Source: Oscillospiraceae bacterium
Lineage (GTDB): Bacteria > Bacillota > Clostridia > Oscillospirales > Acutalibacteraceae
NCBI GenBank assembly: GCA_031270605.1
Contig: JAISXG010000093.1
Span: forward strand, 1-45,488
DNA: 45,488 bases
Direction of reading: 5' to 3'
Shown here: positions 40,609-45,488 of the stretch, piece after piece
Layout of the letters: each line of letters starts with the position of its first letter
Position numbering within the stretch: position 1 is the first letter of the stretch
Position numbers and translations under genes: made by a program
The notes under the pieces: model-generated
Seen by the model: only the letters and a program-made list of their open reading frames with translations
Databases searched by the model: none
Told to the model about the DNA's origin: nothing

Positions 40609-42102
40609 GTGGCTTTTTTGAAAAAATTACTTTCTGTCTACGTTGCGGTGATGATCTTGTGTTCATCGCTCTCTTTGGGGCTTTCGGCTTTTGCCGCCGG
40701 CGGGGAGTATCTTGTGCAAAGCAGCTCCGGCGCGACGTTATATGCGAATAAACAGATCTCCTCTGAAAAACTGGCCGTGCTGCGCCGCGGCACCATTGTG
40801 ACGGCGCTTGAGGAATCCGACGGCTTTATCCGTGTGTCTTATGAGGGCTATTCGGGATGGCTGCTGCTCGCGGAGCTTGTGAAATATGAGCCTGCGGACG
40901 CGTCCGTCTCCCGCATTGAGGTCACAAAGCTGCCGAACAAAACTGTTTATTATGAAGCCGACAAATACTGGAAGGAAGAGCCGTTCGACCCGGCCGGCCT
41001 TAAGGTCACGGCATATGACGCGCAAGGAAATTCCATGGGCGTTATCACACCTTCGATCTACGCCCCGGTTATGACTCGGCCCGGAACCCCTACCGTCACA
41101 GTGGCTTATAAGGGGCACTATGCGACCTTTGCCATCACTGTGCGTAAACACCCCATTGAGAGACTCATGATTACCCCGCCCGCGACACTGACCTATAAAG
41201 AGGGCAGCCCCCTTGACCTCACAGGGCTTTCGGCCACCGTTTATTACACGGATGCCGCCTGGGCGCCGCGTGTTCTCGCGCTTGACGATCTTATCATCAG
41301 CGGTTATGATAAAGACGCTCCCGGCCTGCAAACGGTAAAGGTGGGTTATAAATATGAGGGCGTGAACGCAAGCTTTGAGGTGGAGGTCATTCCCAAGATC
41401 CTTGAGCGCATTGAGGTCACCACCCCGCCTACCCAGCTGAATTATTACGGCACAAACCGCACGCTCAACCTCACCGGCATGGTCGTGACCGCCTTTTATG
41501 ACAACGGCGCGTCCAAAACGCTCACCGGCGCGAGCTGCGCGGCCGAATGGGTCGAAACCGCTCCCGCTTATGACAAAAAAACGCAGATCCGCGTTTCATA
41601 CACCGAAGACGGCGTGACAAAATCCGCCCTGTATGACGTCATGCTCTATGAGCGCAAGGCCGTTGCCCTGCGTGTGGAGGGGCCGACAACAAAAACCTAT
41701 CTCAAAGGCTCCGCGCTTGACACGACCGGCCTTTCGCTCTATCTTGAATACAACAGCGGCGAGAAGGAGTACATCACAAAAAACTTCACCATGGCGCAGC
41801 CCGACATGAGCATCGCCGGCCCGCATACCGTCGTTGTGACCTATGGCGAATTTACCGCCAGCTTTCTCATCGAGGTTTGGTCGACCAATCTTTATGGCGA
41901 CGTGGACTTTGATTTGAAGATCACCGCGGCGGATGCAAGGCAGGTTCTGCGCGCTTCGGCAAAGCTTGAAACATTGACGGCGGAACAAACGATTGTGGGT
42001 AATTTCGGCGTTGTGAGCGCGGGCGTCACTGCGGCCAACGCGCGCACCGTGCTGCGCATGTCCGCAAGGCTTGAAGCCAAAAAATATATTTTTGAGAACT
42101 GA
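40609..42102 (+). CDS. Secreted SH3/Ig-like protein with C-terminal dockerin
   Basis: 497 residues. Signal peptide (LLSVYVAVMILCSSLSLGLSAFA), an SH3b-like domain (about 33-95, LYANKQISSEKLAVLRRGTIV), four bacterial Ig-like repeats and a C-terminal dockerin. Each repeat starts like IERLMITPPATLTYKEGSPL and contains LDLTGL or FDPAGL. The dockerin reads LYGDVDFDLKITAADARQVL, then NFGVVSAGVTAANARTVL, with a partly degenerate second Ca loop. A structural or binding role on the cell surface is inferred; there is no catalytic module. The start is uncertain: GTG 40609 lies only 3 bases after AAGGA, while TTG 40618 would give MKKLLSVYVAV with spacing of 12. Confidence 0.85.
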   Translation: MAFLKKLLSVYVAVMILCSSLSLGLSAFAAGGEYLVQSSSGATLYANKQISSEKLAVLRRGTIVTALEESDGFIRVSYEGYSGWLLLAELVKYEPADASVSRIEVTKLPNKTVYYEADKYWKEEPFDPAGLKVTAYDAQGNSMGVITPSIYAPVMTRPGTPTVTVAYKGHYATFAITVRKHPIERLMITPPATLTYKEGSPLDLTGLSATVYYTDAAWAPRVLALDDLIISGYDKDAPGLQTVKVGYKYEGVNASFEVEVIPKILERIEVTTPPTQLNYYGTNRTLNLTGMVVTAFYDNGASKTLTGASCAAEWVETAPAYDKKTQIRVSYTEDGVTKSALYDVMLYERKAVALRVEGPTTKTYLKGSALDTTGLSLYLEYNSGEKEYITKNFTMAQPDMSIAGPHTVVVTYGEFTASFLIEVWSTNLYGDVDFDLKITAADARQVLRASAKLETLTAEQTIVGNFGVVSAGVTAANARTVLRMSARLEAKKYIFEN

Positions 42103-42135
42103 AAAACAGGACTTTTTTTCCGCGGTAATACATGC

Positions 42136-42170
42136 TATAATAGGCTTAAGGCGTTGCCTTAAGCCTATTA
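42136..42170 (+). promoter_or_regulatory. Extended -10 promoter overlapping a 15-base palindrome
   Basis: TGC-TATAAT (42133-42141) is an extended -10 motif. From 42138 the perfect stem TAATAGGCTTAAGGC/GCCTTAAGCCTATTA runs to 42170, loop GTT. It may be the terminator of the upstream gene or an operator for the cobalamin-regulated operon. Confidence 0.45.
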
Positions 42171-42206
42171 TCAATGAAACAGATTTTGAAACCCGGGTCT
42201 TTTTTT

Positions 42207-42420
42207 GTCAGTTTGCGCGAAAACGGCATTGCATTGCCGCGCAAATTGACAGCAGGAAGTTGGGTGAGAATCCCACGCGAACCCGTCGCTGTATTTAGCG
42301 AGCCTGTCCCCTTTCGGCTTGCCGCCGAAAAAAGCCGCAAGGCTTTGTCACTGTTCTGCGGAACGGGAAGGCGGGGGGCAGGTGACGACCTATGAGCCAG
42401 AAGACTTGCCCGGTGTTGCC
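42207..42420 (+). promoter_or_regulatory. Cobalamin riboswitch
   Basis: A closing helix GTCAGTTTGCGCG (42207-42219) with CGCGCAAATTGAC (42238-42250) precedes the core GGAAGTTGGGTGAGAATCCC, then TGTCACTG, GGGAAGGC and the B12 box at 42393-42410 (TGAGCCAGAAGACTTGCC). The order matches the AdoCbl/MeCbl riboswitch class. The next genes are a DUF4430 protein and an ECF S component, normal B12-transport targets. No clear terminator follows, so control may act on translation or at a hairpin near 42478-42522. Confidence 0.93.
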
Positions 42421-42634
42421 GAAAAACGCTCTTTGCGTGTGTTTTTCAGGCTTTATCCGTACAAAGACGCCACGAGGATTTGGCGGACGTACACTTTTCG
42501 CTTTGCGGATTTTACCGCAGGGCGTTGTGTGTTATGATTTCGTTTTTTCTCTCTTCTTTGTGCGGCAGGCATAAATTTTGCCTTTGCTTTTGCGGCTGCA
42601 AAAATTGCATCGGCACAAAAAAAGGAGATTGAAG

Positions 42635-43054
42635 ATGGAGACGAAAACAACAAACAAAAAAGCGATCGGCATCGCCGCCGCGGTGCTTGTGGTGCTGCTG
42701 GTTCTTGCAGGGGGTATTTATTACTTCACCCGCCCGGAGGTGCAGGAGGGCTCCAAGACCGTCATGCTCACCATCAGCGCCGATTATAAAAACCCGGATG
42801 ACGCTAAAACAATGGAAATAAAAACAGACGCGGCGTTTTTGCTTGACGCCTTGATAGAAAAAGGCCTGCTGCGAGAAGGGGACTACAGCACCGGAGACAT
42901 GGTCTATGTCTATACAATAGACGGCGTTACCGCCCAGGACGCCAATCGCGAATGGTGGGGTTTCTATCAGAACGGCACGCTGCTTAACACCGGCGTTGCT
43001 GAAACACCCATCGCCGACGGTGACAGCTATGAAATCATCCTGTCAACCTATTGA
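42635..43054 (+). CDS. DUF4430 membrane-anchored protein (transcobalamin-like domain)
   Basis: 139 residues. An N-terminal membrane anchor (AIGIAAAVLVVLLVLAGGIYYF, about 10-31) and one extracellular DUF4430 domain, here FLLDALIEKGLL, YVYTIDGVTAQDANREWWGFYQNGTL and GVAETPIADGDSYEIILS. DUF4430 resembles the C-terminal beta-grasp part of transcobalamin/intrinsic factor, so binding of a corrinoid or presenting it to the transporter is likely. AAAGGAGATTG before the ATG at 42635. It follows a cobalamin riboswitch by about 210 bases and overlaps the next gene by 26 bases. Confidence 0.85.
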   Translation: METKTTNKKAIGIAAAVLVVLLVLAGGIYYFTRPEVQEGSKTVMLTISADYKNPDDAKTMEIKTDAAFLLDALIEKGLLREGDYSTGDMVYVYTIDGVTAQDANREWWGFYQNGTLLNTGVAETPIADGDSYEIILSTY

Positions 43055-43628
43055 GCCTGAAAACAGCGAAAACCGGCAGACGCAGGCAATAGACAAAGCG
43101 GACATAAAACCAACCAAAACCCGCACCGCCGTGCTTGACATTGTGCTGTTCGGCCTGTTCACCGCAATCCTTTTTGCGGTGCAGGTGGGGCTTGCGTTTT
43201 TGCCGAACATTGAGCTTGTCACGCCCCTGTTGATTGTTTTCACCCTTGTTTTGGGCAAAAAGGTGTTCGCGCCGCTGTATGCGTTTGTTGTTTTGGAAGG
43301 CATCTTCTATGGTTTCCACATCTGGTGGATCGCCTATTTATATGTCTGGGCGGTTTTGGTAATGATAACACTTTTGCTCAAAAAGCTTGACTCCGCCTTT
43401 TTGTTTGCCGTGACCGCCGCAATCTTCGGCCTGCTGTTCGGCACGATGACTTCCCTGCCTTACCTGTTTATCGGCGGGTGGGAGATGTTTGTCACCACAG
43501 TCGTGGCCGGGCTTTCGTTTGACCTTGTTCACTGCGCCGGGAATTTTGCGCTGACGCTGATCCTATACCGCCCGCTGAAACTATTGCTTTCAAAGCTTTA
43601 CAAAACTCCGCAACGGGGGCAATACTGA
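43029..43628 (+). CDS. ECF transporter S component, probably for cobalamin
   Basis: 199 residues with six membrane segments (VLDIVLFGLFTAILFAVQVGL, VTPLLIVFTLVLG, PLYAFVVLEGIFYGFHIWWIAYLYVWAV, AFLFAVTAAIFGLLFGTM, etc.). It shows the ECF substrate-binding S-protein outline, including a charge-poor N-terminal helix that would contact the T component. Specificity for cobalamin (as in CbrT) is inferred from the riboswitch and DUF4430 partner, not from motifs. ATG 43029 overlaps the end of the DUF4430 gene; translation is probably coupled. The EcfA/EcfT energy-coupling genes are not in the window and may be shared. Confidence 0.75.
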   Translation: MKSSCQPIEPENSENRQTQAIDKADIKPTKTRTAVLDIVLFGLFTAILFAVQVGLAFLPNIELVTPLLIVFTLVLGKKVFAPLYAFVVLEGIFYGFHIWWIAYLYVWAVLVMITLLLKKLDSAFLFAVTAAIFGLLFGTMTSLPYLFIGGWEMFVTTVVAGLSFDLVHCAGNFALTLILYRPLKLLLSKLYKTPQRGQY

Positions 43629-43657
43629 TAAAAGAAAGCCGAAACGGGGGTGAGCTC

Positions 43658-44944
43658 ATGTCCGCACCGCTTGCCGACAGAATGCGCCCAAAAACCCTCG
43701 ACGACGTCGTGGGGCAAAAACATCTGCTCTCAGAAAACGCGCCCCTGCGCAACATCATTGCGTCAGGGGCTTTGCCGAATATGATTTTTTACGGCCCGTC
43801 GGGCACAGGCAAAACAACGGTGGCGCGCATTATCGCTGAATCCACACAGCGCAAGCTGCACAAACTGAACGGCACCAACGCCGGCACGGCGGACATCCGC
43901 GCGGTTGTTGCGCAAATCGACACGCTCGCGGCCCCGAACGGCATCCTGCTCTATCTTGACGAGATTCAATACCTGAACAAAAAACAGCAGCAGTCGCTGC
44001 TGGAATATATTGAAAGCGGCAAAATCACGCTGATCGCCTCCACGACCGAAAACCCCTATTTCTATGTCTATGGCGCGGTGCTCAGCCGCTCGACGGTGTT
44101 TGAGTTCAGGCACGTCACGCCCGCGGACGTGGAGGAGGCCGTCATGCGCGGCTTTCGGTTTCTGGAGCGGGAGCGCGGCGAGGCCTTTGAGATTGAAGCG
44201 GGCGTTTCACGGCACATCGCAGCCGCCTGCGGGGGCGACGTGCGCAAGGCCATGAACGCCGTGGAACTGTGCGTGCTCGCCGCGAAACCGCCCGAAAACG
44301 GCGCGGCGCGCGTCGTTACCCTTGAGGGCGCAAAAAGCCTCACCCAAAAAAGCGCCATGCGCTATGACCGCGAGGGCGACGAGCACTATGACCTGCTTTC
44401 GGCCTATCAAAAATCCATGCGCGGCTCGGATGCGGACGCCGCGCTGCATTATCTCGCACGGCTGCTTGAGGCGGGCGACCTGCCCTCGGCCTGCCGCAGG
44501 CTGCTCGTCTGCGCCTGTGAGGACGTGGGCCTTGCCTACCCCATGATCATGCCCATTGTGAAGGCCGCGGTGGACATTGCGCTGCAGGTCGGTTTGCCCG
44601 AGGCGCAAATCCCGCTTGCCGACGCGGTGATCCTTGTTTGCAGCTCGCCAAAATCCAATTCGGGCTGCCGCGCCATCGGCGCGGCCATGGCGGACGTTCA
44701 GGCCGGAAAAACCGGCCCCGTGCCGCGCAGCCTCCAAAACAAGCACTATGACGGCGAAGACCAGGCCGTAAAGGGGCAGTTCTATCTTTATCCGCACGAT
44801 TTCAAAAACCACTGGACTCCCCAGCAATATCTGCCCGACGTGCTCAAAGCGGCACGCTATTACATCCCGGCAGAAAACAAAAACGAACAAGCCATGAAGG
44901 ATTATTGGGAGAAAATAAAGCAAACAAAGCCTGAAAAAAAATGA
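43658..44944 (+). CDS. rarA: AAA+ ATPase RarA (MgsA) replication-associated recombination protein
   Basis: 428 residues, related to clamp loaders; acts at stalled replication forks and gaps. Walker A YGPSGTGKTT, Walker B LYLDEIQYLNKKQQ (RarA-type), sensor 1 IASTTENPYF and arginine finger region SRSTVFEF. The C-terminal MgsA_C domain follows: DYLSAYQKSMRGSDADAALHYLAR with SACRRLLVCACEDVGLAYP, ending PRSLQNKHYDGEDQ. GGGGGTGAG before the ATG. It follows the ECF gene by 29 bases and could be partly co-transcribed. Normal length. Confidence 0.94.
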   Translation: MSAPLADRMRPKTLDDVVGQKHLLSENAPLRNIIASGALPNMIFYGPSGTGKTTVARIIAESTQRKLHKLNGTNAGTADIRAVVAQIDTLAAPNGILLYLDEIQYLNKKQQQSLLEYIESGKITLIASTTENPYFYVYGAVLSRSTVFEFRHVTPADVEEAVMRGFRFLERERGEAFEIEAGVSRHIAAACGGDVRKAMNAVELCVLAAKPPENGAARVVTLEGAKSLTQKSAMRYDREGDEHYDLLSAYQKSMRGSDADAALHYLARLLEAGDLPSACRRLLVCACEDVGLAYPMIMPIVKAAVDIALQVGLPEAQIPLADAVILVCSSPKSNSGCRAIGAAMADVQAGKTGPVPRSLQNKHYDGEDQAVKGQFYLYPHDFKNHWTPQQYLPDVLKAARYYIPAENKNEQAMKDYWEKIKQTKPEKK

Positions 44945-45050
44945 AAAACAAAAAACCTTGCTGCTTGCCAGGCTCCTGGATATCCATTATTACATATAAT
45001 AAACTATCATCCTGTAATCTAATTGTAATCTGCATTTTATCTAAAATCTA

Positions 45051-45079
45051 TTGACATTTTTTATGTTTTGTTGTAAATT
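45051..45079 (+). promoter_or_regulatory. Promoter of the lipoprotein gene
   Basis: TTGACA (45051-45056), 17 bases, TAAATT (45074-45079). Confidence 0.6.
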
Positions 45080-45257
45080 GATACTGTAAATCGGTTGGTA
45101 AAAGTTGAAAAAACAGTCAAAGCTTATTCTTTTTTCTCTTTTCAGAAGATCCGCTGTTTTTTGAGGCTTTGGATCCGGTTTGCTTTGTTAATACATATGA
45201 TTAACAAAAACAGAACGGTCCGAAACCGGCCAAAATCGAAAGGGGTATATCTCAAAA

Positions 45258-45488
45258 ATGAAAAAGAATGTTTTTCGAACTGTCTGCCTGATGCTTGTTT
45301 TCGCTATGATGCTGGGCGTCTTCGCATCCTGCGGCGACGGCGGTGAAACCACAACCGAACCCACGGGAGAAACGACAACAGAAGTTCCGTCTGAAACTGA
45401 GTCTGTTCCCGGCAGCGAGACCACGACCTCCGCTCCGGGTGAATCAACAACAGTGGGCAACGGCGCAACGACCACAACAAAGGCACCG
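45258..45488 (+). CDS. Lipoprotein, partial (cut by the window end)
   Basis: The first 77 codons of a longer gene. The signal peptide MKKNVFRTVCLMLVFAMMLG leads to a lipobox-like VFASC with the lipid-modified Cys25. A Thr/Glu/Ser/Pro-rich linker (TTTEPTGETTTEVPSETE and on) follows. Such linkers occur in clostridial solute-binding proteins and other surface lipoproteins; the functional domain lies beyond the window. AAAGGGG at about 45239-45245 is the ribosome site. A leader of some 170 bases follows the promoter at 45051-45079. Confidence 0.75.
   Translation, partial: MKKNVFRTVCLMLVFAMMLGVFASCGDGGETTTEPTGETTTEVPSETESVPGSETTTSAPGESTTVGNGATTTTKAP

Noticed and set aside
1-45488. tRNA genes
   Set aside because: I searched by eye for cloverleaf T-arm motifs (GTTCGAATC and variants) near CCA or T-rich ends and found no convincing tRNA.

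Overview
The window looks like a chromosomal segment of an endospore-forming, anaerobic Clostridia member, probably close to the Oscillospiraceae/Ruminococcaceae. The clues are spore genes (a SleB-type cortex hydrolase, ylbJ, yqfC, yqfD), T-box, Mn-type and cobalamin riboswitches, AGGAGG-type ribosome sites, near-consensus sigma-A promoters, and several secreted dockerin proteins. Base composition is moderate and fairly even, and I see no prophage or insertion sequence with a transposase.

Left part (1-15.5 kb): the leader and promoter of an rRNA operon that leaves the window on the minus strand, sleB, a T-box-controlled serS, a secreted Ig-like protein, cca, a DUF4886 SGNH-type protein, a small Cys-rich protein, the divergent sporulation loci ylbJ and yqfC-yqfD, a Ca2+-type P-ATPase behind a yybP-ykoY (Mn2+) riboswitch, plsC and exonuclease III.

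Accessory stretch (15.7-25.4 kb): a small-gene cassette with two DUF6809-like genes and two ribbon-helix-helix type genes. Each of the latter faces a nearly identical promoter-hairpin-terminator unit that looks like a duplicated small RNA gene. Then come a DUF5596/5597 acyltransferase-like protein, an alpha/beta hydrolase, two palindromic MITE-like elements, a GH2 glycosidase, a DUF2752 membrane protein whose promoter predicts a leaderless mRNA, a GH39-like glycosidase and a secreted PHP phosphoesterase.

Biosynthesis block (25.5-35.8 kb): a hypoxanthine-DNA glycosylase, then argG-argH-argF behind candidate ArgR boxes, then carA and a 1,346-residue gene in which a complete carbamoyl-phosphate synthase large subunit continues in frame into a complete diaminopimelate epimerase (carB-dapF). 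This fusion is the most striking gene in the window. CarAB supplies carbamoyl phosphate to ArgF, and ArgG/ArgH finish arginine; the attached DapF belongs to the lysine/peptidoglycan pathway.

Right part (36-45.5 kb): a dockerin subtilase with a small dockerin partner, a xylulokinase, a dockerin protein with Ig-like domains, a cobalamin riboswitch in front of a DUF4430 protein and an ECF S component (probable B12 uptake), rarA, and the start of a lipoprotein gene cut by the window end.

All calls rest on reading the sequence and remembered family motifs; no database search or folding program was run.
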